A DNA stretch of 64,000 nucleotides. Source: Armatimonadota bacterium. GTDB lineage: Bacteria; Armatimonadota; DTGP01; JAKQQT01. Of this stretch, positions 42,433 through 52,351 are shown in pieces (the first letter of the stretch is position 1; each line of letters opens with the position of its first letter). Position numbers and translations under genes: made by a program. The DNA is taken from assembly GCA_036504095.1 (NCBI GenBank), contig DASXVS010000046.1, forward strand, positions 62,001 through 126,000, written 5' to 3'. Below the pieces are notes generated by a model that saw only the letters and a program-made list of their open reading frames with translations, was not told the origin of the DNA and ran no database searches.

Positions 42433-43554
42433 GTGCACAAGATACGCCCATTCTTCGCGGCTTTGCCGCTGCTTGCCGCCGTCGCTCACGCCCAGGATGC
42501 CCCGGTCGTCCAGGCTCCGGCGCCGCCCGCCATCCAGGTGAGCGGCTTCGTGGACTGGTACTACGAGTACAATTTCAACCGTCCGCAGCGGTACATTTCC
42601 GACGGCGCAGGCGGAACCACTCTCAATCCCATCCAGAACAACCTGCGGAATTTTGATTTCAAGGACAATCAGTTCGCTCTCAACATGGCGGAAGTGGTTA
42701 TCCAGAAGGCGCCGGCCCCGGTTGGGTTCCATGTGAACCTGGCGTTCGGGAAGGCCACGGACTATATCCACGCCGGCGAACCGGGTGGCGCCGACACGTA
42801 CAAGCATATCCTACAGGCCTACCTGACCGCCCCGGTGAAGGCGTTCGGCAAAGGGGACACGATCGATGTCGGCAAATTCGTGACTTCCCACGGCGCCGAG
42901 GTGATCGAAACCAAGGACAACTGGAACTACACGCGCAGCCTGCTCTTCGCGTGGGCCATCCCCTATTACCACGCCGGACTGCGATACAACCACCCAATCG
43001 ACGCGACATCCAGCCTCACCCTGCATCTGGTCAACGGCTGGAATAATGTTGAAGACAATAACACCTCGCCCAGCGTCGGCTTTATGTACACCAAGGCGTT
43101 CACGCCGAAGTTCACCTGGGTGCAGAACTACATGGGAGGGCCCGAGCAGAACAAGGACAACAAGGATATCCGGCACCTGATTGACACGGTGCTGACCTAC
43201 AACGCAACGGACAAGACGTCGCTGATGCTGAACACGGACTTCGGGTTCGACAAGGTTGCGGGGCAGAACGTGAAATGGAGCGGGGTGGCCGGCTACGTCC
43301 GCCAGGCGCTCACGCCATCCACAGCCGTGGTGGCCCGCGCGGAGTATTACGATGATAAGGATGGCTTCACCACAGGCACGGTTCAGAAGGTGAAGGAAGC
43401 GACGCTTACCTATGAGTGGAAATCCACGACCGGCCTCCTCACCCGCGCGGAATTCCGATACGACAAGTCCAACGCGGATTCATTTCAGAATCACGATGGC
43501 ACCGGAAAGGACTCCCAGGCGACGGTGCTTCTGGGAACCGTCTACGCTTTCTAG
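42433..43554 (+). CDS. Outer-membrane porin, BBP2-like beta-barrel
   Basis: 373 residues: signal peptide (FFAALPLLAAVAHAQD), a short proline-rich stretch and a barrel of alternating strands (IQVSGFVDWYYEYNFNRP onward) ending in aromatic LLGTVYAF. Blocks AEVVIQKAPAPVGFHVNLAFG and YLTAPVKAFGKGDTIDVGKF fit the outer-membrane porin group called BBP2/OmpL-like. It probably forms a passive channel. The GTG at 42433 is six bases after GGAGG. Two hairpins follow. Confidence 0.9.
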   Translation: MHKIRPFFAALPLLAAVAHAQDAPVVQAPAPPAIQVSGFVDWYYEYNFNRPQRYISDGAGGTTLNPIQNNLRNFDFKDNQFALNMAEVVIQKAPAPVGFHVNLAFGKATDYIHAGEPGGADTYKHILQAYLTAPVKAFGKGDTIDVGKFVTSHGAEVIETKDNWNYTRSLLFAWAIPYYHAGLRYNHPIDATSSLTLHLVNGWNNVEDNNTSPSVGFMYTKAFTPKFTWVQNYMGGPEQNKDNKDIRHLIDTVLTYNATDKTSLMLNTDFGFDKVAGQNVKWSGVAGYVRQALTPSTAVVARAEYYDDKDGFTTGTVQKVKEATLTYEWKSTTGLLTRAEFRYDKSNADSFQNHDGTGKDSQATVLLGTVYAF

Positions 43555-43570
43555 CACAGACGGCGGTCCA

Positions 43571-43590
43571 CGGTACGGCCCGCCGTACCG
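43571..43590 (+). terminator. Short hairpin after the porin gene
   Basis: CGGTACGG-CCCG-CCGTACCG, an 8-base-pair stem, 16 bases after the stop codon; no T-run. Confidence 0.5.
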
Positions 43591-43609
43591 AATACCGGGA
43601 GGGTTAACC

Positions 43610-43660
43610 GAATCGGGACGCAGGGTGGGCGCATTCAGCCCTTACCCTGCGTCCCGATTC
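43610..43660. terminator. Long hairpin between convergent genes
   Basis: A perfect 17-base-pair stem (GAATCGGGACGCAGGGT and complement) and a 17-base loop. The right arm covers the last codons of the flippase-like gene. Confidence 0.7.
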
Positions 43661-44664
43661 GCCTTTGGCCGAGCCAGTTCGCCCGACGCGAACACCCCGA
43701 GAGCCGCGGGGAGCCAGGTGGCGATGATGCGGTAAGCAAGCGTCCCGGCCAGGGCGACCGGTCTGGGCACGCCCAGACTCCCGAACCCGGCGACCATGGC
43801 GATTTCAAAGGTGCCCAGACCGCCCGGGAGAAACGAAATGATGGCGCCAACGGTGGCGAGGCAGAACCCCAGGAGCGCAGTGGACACGGAGGGAGAGTAG
43901 CCAAACGCGCTGAGGCACAGAGCCATCGTCACCACGTCGGACAGAAGCATCGCGACGCCGGCGAACCCCATCTTCCAGCCTATGCCGGGATGGCGGTCCA
44001 AACGGTCTCGCATGCCGGCGACGGTTTCCGCCACGTGGTCCGGACCGTTCGCGGGCAGCCGGGCTTTCAACCGCAATCCGGCGAGCGTTGCGTTCAGGGC
44101 GTCGCGCCATCTGGTCAGGAAGCGGCGAACGCGTTCGGGACGCCGCCACATCCGCAGAGCCGCCCACGCGACCACGACGGCGACGCCCACGATGGGAATC
44201 GCCGCGACAGCCGAGCGCACATCCTGCCGGTTCAGAATCGCGCTGAGGACCCCCAGCAGCAGAAGGAGGAAGAACGCCGCGTAATCCACGGCATAGAACA
44301 TCGGCCCGACGAATGCGGCGCGCGTTTTGTCCAGTCCGCGCCGGCCGAGGATGAGGTACATGGCCGCGGGGCCGGTGGCCGCCGGGCCGGGCACGATTCG
44401 GTTGACAAATATGAGCAGAAACGTGGCCCGCAGCGATTGGGCGAACGGGATGTCAAAATCGACGAGGCGCAGACACTGCCGAACGGTGAGCGTCGCGAAG
44501 GCATAATAGAGGATCTGGGCGGCGAGCGCCCACATCAGGGGCCCGGAACGGGCGTGTTGGAGGATGCGGACGGCTTCGCGAAGCTCGTGGTTATTCCGGA
44601 AGGCGAACAGCGCAACGAGGGCGAGGACAACGATGAGGGGGAGTAGGCGTCTGGGGCCTGTCAC
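43642..44664 (-). CDS. Flippase-like membrane protein (lysylphosphatidylglycerol synthase TM region, UPF0104)
   Basis: 340 residues with about eight membrane spans. Signature blocks for the AglD/MprF-type integral domain: FLLIFVNRIVPGPAATGPAAMYLIL near residue 85 and ATVGAIISFLPGGLGTFEIAMVAGFGSLGV near 270. Members flip or transfer lipid-linked groups; the soluble synthase domain of MprF is absent. The start codon is GTG at 44664. It is 48 bases downstream of the ATPase gene on the same strand. Confidence 0.9.
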   Translation of the reverse strand: MTGPRRLLPLIVVLALVALFAFRNNHELREAVRILQHARSGPLMWALAAQILYYAFATLTVRQCLRLVDFDIPFAQSLRATFLLIFVNRIVPGPAATGPAAMYLILGRRGLDKTRAAFVGPMFYAVDYAAFFLLLLLGVLSAILNRQDVRSAVAAIPIVGVAVVVAWAALRMWRRPERVRRFLTRWRDALNATLAGLRLKARLPANGPDHVAETVAGMRDRLDRHPGIGWKMGFAGVAMLLSDVVTMALCLSAFGYSPSVSTALLGFCLATVGAIISFLPGGLGTFEIAMVAGFGSLGVPRPVALAGTLAYRIIATWLPAALGVFASGELARPKANRDAG

Positions 44665-44712
44665 TGAGTTGTCACTTCATTAACGTTATGCGCCGGAACC
44701 GGCGCCGCGCGC

Positions 44713-45147
44713 TCAGCGGTTGAAATATTTGACCATTCGGACCTTGGTGCCGCGCCGGGTGCTGGTGATGTCCACGTCGTCCATCAGGGCGTGGATCAAT
44801 GCGATGCCGCGTCCGGACTCCGCCGAATTCTCCGCCATGTGCGGTTCTTCAAACGTGAAGCCATCCCCAAAATCGCGGACTTCGATGGCGAGATGGTCGT
44901 CCGCTGGAAGAGCGGCGACCGTGACCACCGGCGCATCTTCGGGGACACTGGGGGCGGCGCCGTAGCGGACGCCGTTGACACAGGCTTCGGCAACCGCGAG
45001 CGTGATGTCCGCCACCTGACGATTGTCGAACGGGAAATGCTGCACAATCTGCTTAACCGCGCGCCGGGCGGGACGCAGGTCGTTCTCGCTGAAAAGCGTC
45101 AGCAATGCGGGATGCTTACAGTGTTCGTCAGTACTTGCAATAGTCAT
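44713..45147 (-). CDS. RsbW-like ATP-binding protein (anti-sigma/serine kinase type HATPase)
   Basis: About 144 residues comprising one GHKL ATPase domain. N box AVAEACVNGVRYG, G1 box VRDFGDGFTFEE and G2 box ESGRGIALIHALMDDV are in order. Such single-domain proteins bind sigma factors or anti-anti-sigma partners in partner-switching stress control; no partner gene is adjacent. The ATG at 45147 has no clear ribosome site; an ATG at 45213 would add 22 basic residues. Confidence 0.85.
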   Translation of the reverse strand: MTIASTDEHCKHPALLTLFSENDLRPARRAVKQIVQHFPFDNRQVADITLAVAEACVNGVRYGAAPSVPEDAPVVTVAALPADDHLAIEVRDFGDGFTFEEPHMAENSAESGRGIALIHALMDDVDITSTRRGTKVRMVKYFNR

Positions 45148-45368
45148 CTTATTAAGGGGTTCCGGGCCCTCTCGAAATGGAAACCTGGGATTTCTCCCAC
45201 GCCGGACAAGCATATTCACTTCGGTTTTCGGTGCATATACTATGCCATAGCTCGTACGCTGAGCGTCGGACGTTTGGCCGCTCGCCCTTCCCATTATTGG
45301 CGCTCCAACAGAGCATGTAAAGCCAATTCACCGATTATCTTAAACGATTCTCACCGGCTACACCTCCG

Positions 45369-46310
45369 CTATGCGGATGGTTCCGCAACAGGCAGAGCTT
45401 CGACCGCGCCTCCGCCGGTGAGCCAAACGCCGAGGACCACCAACAGCGTTCCGGCCAGCAGGAGGAGCGTCGCGCGCTCCGCGCGGAAGAGCATGCCCAA
45501 CCCAATGCCCACAACCGGCTGGAGGAAGACGAACACTCCAACCTTGCCCGCCGGCATATGCTCGAGAACCAGGTACCAGAGCGTATAGCCCACAACCGAG
45601 CACGGTATCGCGAGGAACAGCACGGCGAGCCACGTTGTGAGTGTGTGCGGCGGGGCCGGAAGCCCGCCTTTGAACGCTGCCGTGAGGAAGAGGATGATCG
45701 TGGCGAACAACATCGCCCACACCGTGAGCACGAGGGGACGGTAGCGGCCCAGCAGTGGCTTGCCCAGGATGGAATACAGCCCCTCGGTAAAGAAGCTGAG
45801 CAGCATCAGACCCTGCCCCAGCATCACGCGCTCGCTCGCCCGGCCGAATCCGTGCCGCGACACGAGGAGGTATGCCCCAATACACGCCACAGCGATTCCG
45901 GCCCATTGCCGGCCGGCCAGCCGCTCGCGGAGAAAGATAGCGCCCATGATCGCCAGCGCGACCGGCTCCAACGGGCTCACAACGGCCCGGTCTGTCGATG
46001 AGGCCAGGAGAATGCCCTGATACGTCAGCAGGTAACTGCCTGCGACGGTGATGCCGCCGATGGCGACGATCCGGACGATATCGGCGCGCCGGATGCTGAT
46101 CCTCGAGCGGCGCACCACCAGAATCGGGAAGAAGACGAGCGTGGCGATGAGGAAACGCCACGCAGCCAGGCCGGCGGGCGTCATCTCGCGCAAACCGATG
46201 TCCGCCACGAGGTAGGAGGCGCCCCACACGAGGTTCATGGCCACCATCATCGGCGCGCCGTATCGGGCGAACACGGAACGGTCGGCCCGGCTATTTGCGG
46301 TCAGGCTCAC
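45369..46310 (-). CDS. EamA/DMT family transporter
   Basis: About 313 residues with ten predicted spans in two EamA repeats (MVAMNLVWGASYLVADIGLR; GIAVACIGAYLLVSRHG; then LVLTVWAMLFATIILFLTA onward). Family members export amino acids, sugars or metabolites from the cytoplasm; the substrate cannot be assigned. The start is uncertain: a GTG at 46310 gives a natural cytoplasmic N-terminus, while the two ATGs at 46250 and 46247 would begin right before the first span. Sequence upstream of 46316 is not membrane-like. Confidence 0.87.
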   Translation of the reverse strand: MSLTANSRADRSVFARYGAPMMVAMNLVWGASYLVADIGLREMTPAGLAAWRFLIATLVFFPILVVRRSRISIRRADIVRIVAIGGITVAGSYLLTYQGILLASSTDRAVVSPLEPVALAIMGAIFLRERLAGRQWAGIAVACIGAYLLVSRHGFGRASERVMLGQGLMLLSFFTEGLYSILGKPLLGRYRPLVLTVWAMLFATIILFLTAAFKGGLPAPPHTLTTWLAVLFLAIPCSVVGYTLWYLVLEHMPAGKVGVFVFLQPVVGIGLGMLFRAERATLLLLAGTLLVVLGVWLTGGGAVEALPVAEPSA

Positions 46311-46453
46311 CCGCACAGGATAGTAAGCCGGTGGGAGGCGCGGCGAGTGAGCGGCGTACACAAACTGGGCGGAGAAGGATTGCCCCCGCTCCGCCCCGCC
46401 GTCCGACCGAAGCCGCCAACAATGCGCGGTTCCCAGAACAGGGTACAGTACCC

Positions 46454-47176
46454 CTATTCGATGAGCTTCCACTTCAGTTTGGTGGAAGGATCGGACTTTG
46501 CGGTGTAAACCTTGGTTGGATCCGCCGATCTGAACTGAATCGTGAATATCCCGTCTGCGGACTCGGCCAACGAGAGCACATCGATCACCGCATTGTGATC
46601 CACCATTCCCGAAGCGGGGAGCGACGCATACCCCACCAACTCAGCTACCGGTACGAAGAACTGCCTGGTCGTCGGCTTCTTCATCACGACCCAATCGGAG
46701 AAGCTCGCGGCTTTGTCTTGCGTCTTGCCGACCTCATCACCCAAGATCACAAAGCCGCTGATGGAAGTTAGGTAGGATCGACCGGTCTCGGTGGTCCACA
46801 TGTGAAACCGCCCTAAGGCGAAATCCGACCACAAGTACCAATGAAACGATTTGTTGGTATCCGTCGACCTCACCTCATAGCAGTATCGGTCGAAAGCCCT
46901 GTCCTTTCGTCCCAGGCCGCTCACCTCCCGGTATTCGCAACGATGATACGTGCCGCACACCTCTACCGGTACGAGAACCGATCTGCCGTCCGGTTGGGTA
47001 ATTGGAAGTATGGCACTGGGCAGCACTCGCTTTTCGGAGCCTTTCGGTTCGAGTTTCCTGATAATGCACTGGGTCGGGATACCGGGTGGCCTTGGCACCT
47101 CGGCGTTCGCATTTCCCGCGCAGGCGAGCAGAAGGGGAAGGGATAATGCCGTCAACAGGCCCAGGCGAACTCGCAT
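46454..47176 (-). CDS. Exported protein of unknown function, probable lipoprotein
   Basis: 240 residues from the ATG at 47176 with GGAGG six bases upstream. The signal contains LLLAC at residues 15-19, a plausible lipobox; cleavage after NANA is the alternative. The mature part is globular and Cys-containing (CIIRKLEPKGSEKRVLP, VCGTYHRCEYREVSGLG, CYEVRSTDTNKSFHWYLW) with a likely beta fold. I recognise no family. Confidence 0.7.
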   Translation of the reverse strand: MRVRLGLLTALSLPLLLACAGNANAEVPRPPGIPTQCIIRKLEPKGSEKRVLPSAILPITQPDGRSVLVPVEVCGTYHRCEYREVSGLGRKDRAFDRYCYEVRSTDTNKSFHWYLWSDFALGRFHMWTTETGRSYLTSISGFVILGDEVGKTQDKAASFSDWVVMKKPTTRQFFVPVAELVGYASLPASGMVDHNAVIDVLSLAESADGIFTIQFRSADPTKVYTAKSDPSTKLKWKLIE

Positions 47177-47442
47177 GACGCACCTCCTCGCGAACAACAG
47201 TGCGCTTGGTGGCATGTCTTGATGGTCACTTCGCGCGAGAAGAGTTTTGGCTCACAGGGATTGTCCCCCCCCGGCTTACTTGTCAAGGATTCGATATATA
47301 AGAGTTGCGTATGCCGTTTATCCACTGTGTTACCGGCGACCGCTTCTACTGAACGGTGACGGTACTCATCGCTCATCGTTCATCCTTCATCGTTTAGCCC
47401 AATCTCTCGCTATCCAGCGAAGAACGTGGTAACATAGAGACA
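47177..47442. other. Gap with a heptamer array, upstream of the 6S RNA
   Basis: No protein gene. Contains an array of TTCATCG-type units (about 47362-47396) and, near 47430, TAACAT, a possible -10 box for the 6S RNA. Confidence 0.6.
47362..47396. repeat. Heptamer array, unit TTCATCG/CTCATCG
   Basis: Four to five 7-base units. The complement of this unit is close to the GATGAAC array in the glycosyltransferase gene. Confidence 0.8.
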
Positions 47443-47632
47443 GCAAGGGGCTCCCTGCGGTATTGGTGCTGGGTACGTTCGTGTTGAGCCGACAATCACT
47501 CTAAGGGCTGCGAGCGTGCGTACCGGGTGGTACCCGGCCTGGATCCGGGGGCATTACGTACGTGCCGAGCGGCCCACCCTTCTACCAGAAGGGTTCAAAC
47601 ACGACTCCTCACGGTACTCGCGGGTCCCTTGC
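47443..47632 (+). ncRNA. ssrS: 6S RNA
   Basis: About 190 bases that fold with the architecture of 6S RNA, which binds and inhibits the sigma70 RNA polymerase. The closing stem pairs GCAAGGG (47443-47449) and CCCTGCGG with CTCGCGGG and CCCTTGC (47626-47632). After a central bubble, CGTGTTGAGCC (47480-47490) pairs with GGGTTCAAACACG (47591-47603). A small hairpin CCCTTCT-ACC-AGAAGGG lies on the 3' side, and the terminal stem pairs GTGCGTAC with GTACGTGC. GAGCCGA and AAGGGTTCAA also match E. coli 6S RNA at the same places. It lies 24 bases beyond the 3' end of the yihY-like gene, on the opposite strand. Confidence 0.82.
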
Positions 47633-47656
47633 AACCCTTTCCCCCACGGCCCTCCG

Positions 47657-48562
47657 TCACGGCATCGGCGCGGGACTCGAGAGCTTTTCGGCCGGGCTGA
47701 GCGCCTCATTCCCCTCCTGGTGACGCAGCCTCTGGTCGGCCTGCCACGCCAGTTCGGCGCCCAGCAGGAGCACGATCATCGAGTAGTAGATCCACATGAC
47801 GAGGATGATGACGCCGCCCAGCGAGCCGTAGACCACGTCGAAGTGCCCGTAGTGTTTCAGGTACCAGCGGAAACCCAGCAGCGCGAGGTGCCACAGCAGG
47901 CCGCCGACGACGCCGCCGAGCAGAGCCGCCCGGAAATGCACGCGCGTGTTGGGCAGGATGTAGTAGGTCGCGGTGAACATGGCCACGCCGAGCAGGATGG
48001 GGACGAGGTATCCCATAGCGTGCCAGAACACCGGCAGGTCCGGAGTCTGGTGGCCGAAGACGCGCCAATGCAGGCCCTCGATCCGCAGCGTGATGGCGGT
48101 GAACGCGAGCGACACGAGCAGCCCGGCGCCGACAAGCAACAGCATGGCGGTCGCCAGCAATCGCGATTTCAGGAATTTTCGCTTCTCGACATCCCACGTC
48201 ATGCAGAGCGCGGTTTCCATGTTCACGAAAGCGCCCGTGGCGGTCCACAACAGGACGAGCACACCGACCGCCAGCACCTTGCCGCGCGTGGCCACGATGT
48301 TGCCCAGCGTGGTGCGCACTATATCGGCCACCGGGCCGGGCGCGTAGGACTGGAAGAAATCCATCACCTGATGGAAAGCCTTCTGTGATCCCACCACGTA
48401 GCCCAGGGCGGACACGCCGAACAGCAGCAGGGGGAAGAGGGAGAGGGTCGCGAAGAAGCTCATCGCGGCGGCCATGATCGGGCCGTGGTCATGAAGGAAC
48501 TCGCGCACCACCGTCCTGACGAATCGCCACACGCGGATCATTGGCTTGATTGTGTGGGACAT
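47657..48562 (-). CDS. YihY/BrkB family inner-membrane protein
   Basis: 301 residues with six predicted membrane spans, of the family once called ribonuclease BN or virulence factor BrkB. Visible signatures: AAAMSFFATLSLFPLLLFGVS near residue 31, GVLVLLWTATGAFVNMETAL near 100, and YGSLGGVIILVMWIYYSM near 245. Its role in membrane biology is unclear in all species. It lies 18 bases downstream of lepB on the same strand, so the two are probably co-transcribed. Confidence 0.92.
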   Translation of the reverse strand: MSHTIKPMIRVWRFVRTVVREFLHDHGPIMAAAMSFFATLSLFPLLLFGVSALGYVVGSQKAFHQVMDFFQSYAPGPVADIVRTTLGNIVATRGKVLAVGVLVLLWTATGAFVNMETALCMTWDVEKRKFLKSRLLATAMLLLVGAGLLVSLAFTAITLRIEGLHWRVFGHQTPDLPVFWHAMGYLVPILLGVAMFTATYYILPNTRVHFRAALLGGVVGGLLWHLALLGFRWYLKHYGHFDVVYGSLGGVIILVMWIYYSMIVLLLGAELAWQADQRLRHQEGNEALSPAEKLSSPAPMP

Positions 48563-48580
48563 AGCGGTATTCCGGCGGGT

Positions 48581-49234
48581 TCAGCGGCAGGCGTTCATCG
48601 GCAGTTGGGTGGCCGGCCCGGCGATGGGCATTCCGCGGATGGCGCCCATGCGCTGCGGCGGCCAGAGCACGATGCTGGCGCGGCCGCGAACCAGGGCCAT
48701 TGGAAGGAACGGGATCGGCCAAAGATGGCTGTCGAAACTCCGGTTCCGGTTATCGCCCAGGACGAAGAGACTGCCCGGCGGCACCCTCGCTTCAGCGTAG
48801 TTGTAGTCCGGCATCGTCTCTTCGTACGACTCCTTCAGCGGATTTCCGTTCACGAAGACGATGCCGTCCTTCACCTCCACCGTCTCACCGGGAACGGCGA
48901 TGACGCGCTTGATGTAGTCTGCCTGGGGATCCGTCGGTGAGCGGAACACGATGACGTCGCCGCGCTCCGGCACGCGCCACCGGTAGGTGAGCTTGTTGAT
49001 GAGCGTGTACTCGCCGCCGTGCAGGGTGGGCGCCATGGAGATGCCCTCGACACGGGATATCTGCAGGAGGAAAGTCACCACGAAGATAGCGACCACGCTG
49101 GCGATGATCCCGCTGTCCGTGTATTCGGCGATCGCGGACCGCACCCTCGCCGGCACGAAGCGCGCGAAAGTGGCCAGCCGGAAACCGGCCAGCACAGCGA
49201 ACACCACGAACAATTTGAGGTAAACGGATTCCAT
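48581..49234 (-). CDS. lepB: Signal peptidase I
   Basis: 217 residues; removes signal peptides of exported proteins at the outer face of the inner membrane. Two N-terminal membrane segments (about 5-22 and 43-60) precede the catalytic domain. The Ser is in GISMAPTL, the Lys in [12 protein letters not shown], and box E reads [11 protein letters not shown]. The ATG at 49234 abuts a heptamer array, with no ribosome site; the first membrane segment begins right after it. yihY follows. Confidence 0.95.
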   Translation of the reverse strand: MESVYLKLFVVFAVLAGFRLATFARFVPARVRSAIAEYTDSGIIASVVAIFVVTFLLQISRVEGISMAPTLHGGEYTLINKLTYRWRVPERGDVIVFRSPTDPQADYIKRVIAVPGETVEVKDGIVFVNGNPLKESYEETMPDYNYAEARVPPGSLFVLGDNRNRSFDSHLWPIPFLPMALVRGRASIVLWPPQRMGAIRGMPIAGPATQLPMNACR

Positions 49235-49369
<135 letters not shown>

Positions 49370-49389
49370 GCCGGCGCGGCAGGGCTTGC

Positions 49390-50835
49390 TCAAGACGCGA
49401 GTTTCTTCTTTACGACTTGATTTGCCAGACCGGGGTTCGCTTTTCCTTTGCTGGCGCGCATCACCTGGCCCACAAAAAAGCCGAGGAGTTTATCCTCGCC
49501 CGCGCGGTAACGACCGGCCTCGCCCGGGTTGGCCGCGATGACCTCGTCCACGATGCCTTCGATGGCGGACGCATCGCTCACCTGGACCAGGCCCTTTTCG
49601 TCAATGATGGCGTGAGCGCTCTTTCCCGTTGCGAACATCTCCTCGAAAACAGCCTTGGCGATGGTGCCGCTGATCGTGCCGTCCCGGATGAGTCCGATAA
49701 GGGCGGCCAGTTCCGCCGGCGTCACCCGCGTCTCGCGGATGTCCAGATTGTCGGCATTCAAGAGTCGTGCCAATTCGCCTGTGACCCAGTTCGCCGCGGC
49801 TTTCGGATCGCCCGCCGCGTTGGCGACCGACTCAAAGTAGTCCGCGATCGGCCGTTCGACGGTGAGGACCGCAGCGTCGTACGCGCTGAGGCCGTAATCG
49901 GCAACGAATCTGGCCGCCTTCGCCGTCGGGAGTTCGGGCAGAGACGAGCGGATTCCCTCCAGCAACGCGTCGCTGAATTCAAGCGGGACCAGGTCCGGAT
50001 CCGGGAAGTAACGGTAGTCCGCCTCGGACTCCTTGTAGCGCATCGGCACGGTCACGCCGTTTGCCTCGTCCCAGCGCAGGGTCGCCTGCATCACCTTTTC
50101 GCCCCGGCGGAGCAGGCGTTCCTGCCGTTTGATCTCGGCCTCGCTGCTTTTGAAGAGCACCCTGAAGGAGTTGAGGTTCTTCAGTTCGGTGCGGGTGCCC
50201 AGTTCCGTGGTCCCGACGGGCTTGATCGAGATGTTGGGTTCGCAGCGGAAGGAGCCTTCCTCCATTTTGCCGTCGGACACGCCGAGGTACACGAGGATAT
50301 TGCGCAATGTGGTGGCGTACTCGCGGGCCTGTTCCGCGCTTTCCACATCCGGTTCGCTCACGATCTCCATCAGCGGAACCCCACAGCGGTTGTAATCCAC
50401 CAGGCTGCTCACATCGCCCGCGTTATGGAAAAGCTTGCCCGTATCTTCCTCGAGGTGGACGCGCCGGATGCGGACACGCTTCACGGCCCCGTTGACCGTG
50501 ATATCGAGATGCCCGTTCGTTCCGATCGGTTCGTCGCCGTACTGCGTAATCTGATACGCCTTGGGGAGGTCCGGGTAAAAATAGTTCTTGCGATGGAAAA
50601 TCGTCGGCGTGTTGATCTTGCAGCCAAGCGCCATGGCCGTCTTGATCACAAACTCGATGGCCTTCTGGTTCGGCACCGGAAGGCTGCCGGGCAGCCCCAT
50701 ACATACCGGGCAGACGTGTGAGTTTGGCGAGCCGCCAAACTCGGCGCTGCACCCGCAGAACATCTTGCTCCGGGTCTTCAGCTCGGCGTGAGTTTCCATG
50801 CCGATTGTCGGTTCATACAGGACTGTGTCAGACAT
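49390..50835 (-). CDS. gatB: Aspartyl/glutamyl-tRNA amidotransferase subunit B
   Basis: 481 residues, normal length. GatB binds misacylated Glu-tRNA-Gln or Asp-tRNA-Asn and phosphorylates it for amidation. Start MSDTVLYEPTIGMETHAELK, zinc site Cys residues in MFCGCS and HVCPVCMGLPG, then DYNRCGVPLMEIVSEPD and SEADYRYFPDPDL; the C-terminal YqeY-like domain is complete. The ATG at 50835 gives the family N-terminus. gatA precedes it by 29 bases in the transcription order gatC-gatA-gatB. Confidence 0.97.
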   Translation of the reverse strand: MSDTVLYEPTIGMETHAELKTRSKMFCGCSAEFGGSPNSHVCPVCMGLPGSLPVPNQKAIEFVIKTAMALGCKINTPTIFHRKNYFYPDLPKAYQITQYGDEPIGTNGHLDITVNGAVKRVRIRRVHLEEDTGKLFHNAGDVSSLVDYNRCGVPLMEIVSEPDVESAEQAREYATTLRNILVYLGVSDGKMEEGSFRCEPNISIKPVGTTELGTRTELKNLNSFRVLFKSSEAEIKRQERLLRRGEKVMQATLRWDEANGVTVPMRYKESEADYRYFPDPDLVPLEFSDALLEGIRSSLPELPTAKAARFVADYGLSAYDAAVLTVERPIADYFESVANAAGDPKAAANWVTGELARLLNADNLDIRETRVTPAELAALIGLIRDGTISGTIAKAVFEEMFATGKSAHAIIDEKGLVQVSDASAIEGIVDEVIAANPGEAGRYRAGEDKLLGFFVGQVMRASKGKANPGLANQVVKKKLAS

Positions 50836-50864
50836 ATCTCGTTCTTTGGTCGGCTCTGTCACCA

Positions 50865-52334
50865 TTACGCCCGGGCTGCCGGTGAAAGTTTCGTGTGCCA
50901 GTCCGTGGACTGCTCGTACGCGTACGCGGCCCTGAGCATGGCGCATTCGTCCAGCGGTTTCCCGATGATCTGGAGTCCCACCGGCAGACCGTTGGAGAAG
51001 CCCGCCGGAATGGACATCGCCGGAACCCCGGCGAGATTGATCGGAAGCGTGCAGATATCGGACAGCCACATCTGATACGGATCGTCGGCCATCTCGCCGA
51101 TTCGAAACGCCGGGATGGGCGACACGGGCGCCATCAGCATATCGCACTGGGCGTACGCGGCATCGAAATCGCGGCGGATGAGGGTCCGAACCTGCTGCGC
51201 CTTCTTATACCAGGCGTCGTAATAACCGGATGACAGGGCGTATGTGCCGATCATGATCCGACGCTTGACCTCCGCGCCGAACCCTTCCTCGCGGGTGAGG
51301 AGATACATCTCGATCATATCGGCGTCCTTGTCGGTCCGATGCCCGTAGCGGACGCCGTCGTAGCGGGCCAGGTTGCTGCTGGCTTCGCACGGCGCGATGA
51401 TGTAGTACACCGGCAGCGTATATCGGAGGTATGGCAGTGAGACGTCCACCACTCTGGCGCCAAGTTCCTCAAATCTCGCGAGCGCGGCGGCGACGGCGGC
51501 GCGGGTCCCTTCCTCGAGGCCTTCGCCGAACAGCTCGATCGGCCGGCCGATGGTCAGGCCCTTCACCCCACCTTCCAGGGCCGCGGCGAAATCCGGCGCC
51601 GGCTGGTCGATGGACGTCGAATCGCACGCGTCGTGTCCGGCCATCACATTCAACAACAGCGCCGCGTCGCGCACATCGCGGGTCAGCGGGCCGATCTGGT
51701 CGAGCGACGAGGCGAACGCGACGAGCCCGTACCTTGAGACTCTGCCGTACGTCGGCTTCACGCCGACGACTCCGCAGAACGAGGCGGGCTGCCGGATGCT
51801 GCCGCCGGTATCCGAGCCGATGGCGACGGGCGTCTCGCCGGCCGCAACGGCCGCGGCCGATCCGCCGCTGGAGCCGCCGGGAACCCGATCGGTATCCCAT
51901 GGGTTGTGCGTGACCTGGTACGCCGAGTTCTCGGTGGATGAACCCATCGCGAACTCGTCCATGTTTGCCTTGCCCACGATGATCGCGCCGGCCGCCTCCA
52001 GGCGTTCCACAACGGTGGCGTTGTACGGCGGTTTCCAGCCTTTCAGGATGCGGGATGCGCAGGTGGTTTCGACCCCTCGCATCGCCATATTGTCTTTCAG
52101 CGCCACGGGCACGCCCGCCAGGGGCGGCAGCGGCTTGCCGGCGGCGCGCAAGGCATCGATGCCATCCGCGCGCTCCAGGGCAGAATCGCCCATCACGCGC
52201 AGAAACGCTTTCACGTCCGGTTCGACGCGCGCGATCTTCGCCAGGCTGTCTTGCATCACCGCCCGCGCCGTGGTTTCACCGCTAGTTATCGCCGCCACGA
52301 TCTCGTGCGCGGGCTTTGTGTTCCAATTCGACAT
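50865..52334 (-). CDS. gatA: Aspartyl/glutamyl-tRNA amidotransferase subunit A
   Basis: 489 residues; the glutaminase subunit that supplies ammonia to GatB. Amidase-signature catalytic Lys in [10 protein letters not shown] near residue 78, the Gly/Ser block [14 protein letters not shown] near 150 and the nucleophile Ser in [13 protein letters not shown] near 176. The adjacent gatC ends 18 bases upstream. The complete gatCAB set implies that this organism makes Gln-tRNA or Asn-tRNA by the indirect route. Confidence 0.98.
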   Translation of the reverse strand: MSNWNTKPAHEIVAAITSGETTARAVMQDSLAKIARVEPDVKAFLRVMGDSALERADGIDALRAAGKPLPPLAGVPVALKDNMAMRGVETTCASRILKGWKPPYNATVVERLEAAGAIIVGKANMDEFAMGSSTENSAYQVTHNPWDTDRVPGGSSGGSAAAVAAGETPVAIGSDTGGSIRQPASFCGVVGVKPTYGRVSRYGLVAFASSLDQIGPLTRDVRDAALLLNVMAGHDACDSTSIDQPAPDFAAALEGGVKGLTIGRPIELFGEGLEEGTRAAVAAALARFEELGARVVDVSLPYLRYTLPVYYIIAPCEASSNLARYDGVRYGHRTDKDADMIEMYLLTREEGFGAEVKRRIMIGTYALSSGYYDAWYKKAQQVRTLIRRDFDAAYAQCDMLMAPVSPIPAFRIGEMADDPYQMWLSDICTLPINLAGVPAMSIPAGFSNGLPVGLQIIGKPLDECAMLRAAYAYEQSTDWHTKLSPAARA

Positions 52335-52351
52335 GGTGGGGGAACGGGGCC

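Noticed and set aside
45147-45294. Longer N-terminus for the RsbW-like protein
   Set aside because: The added residues are basic and unstructured, and they lack similarity to GHKL proteins; the ATG at 45147 is preferred.
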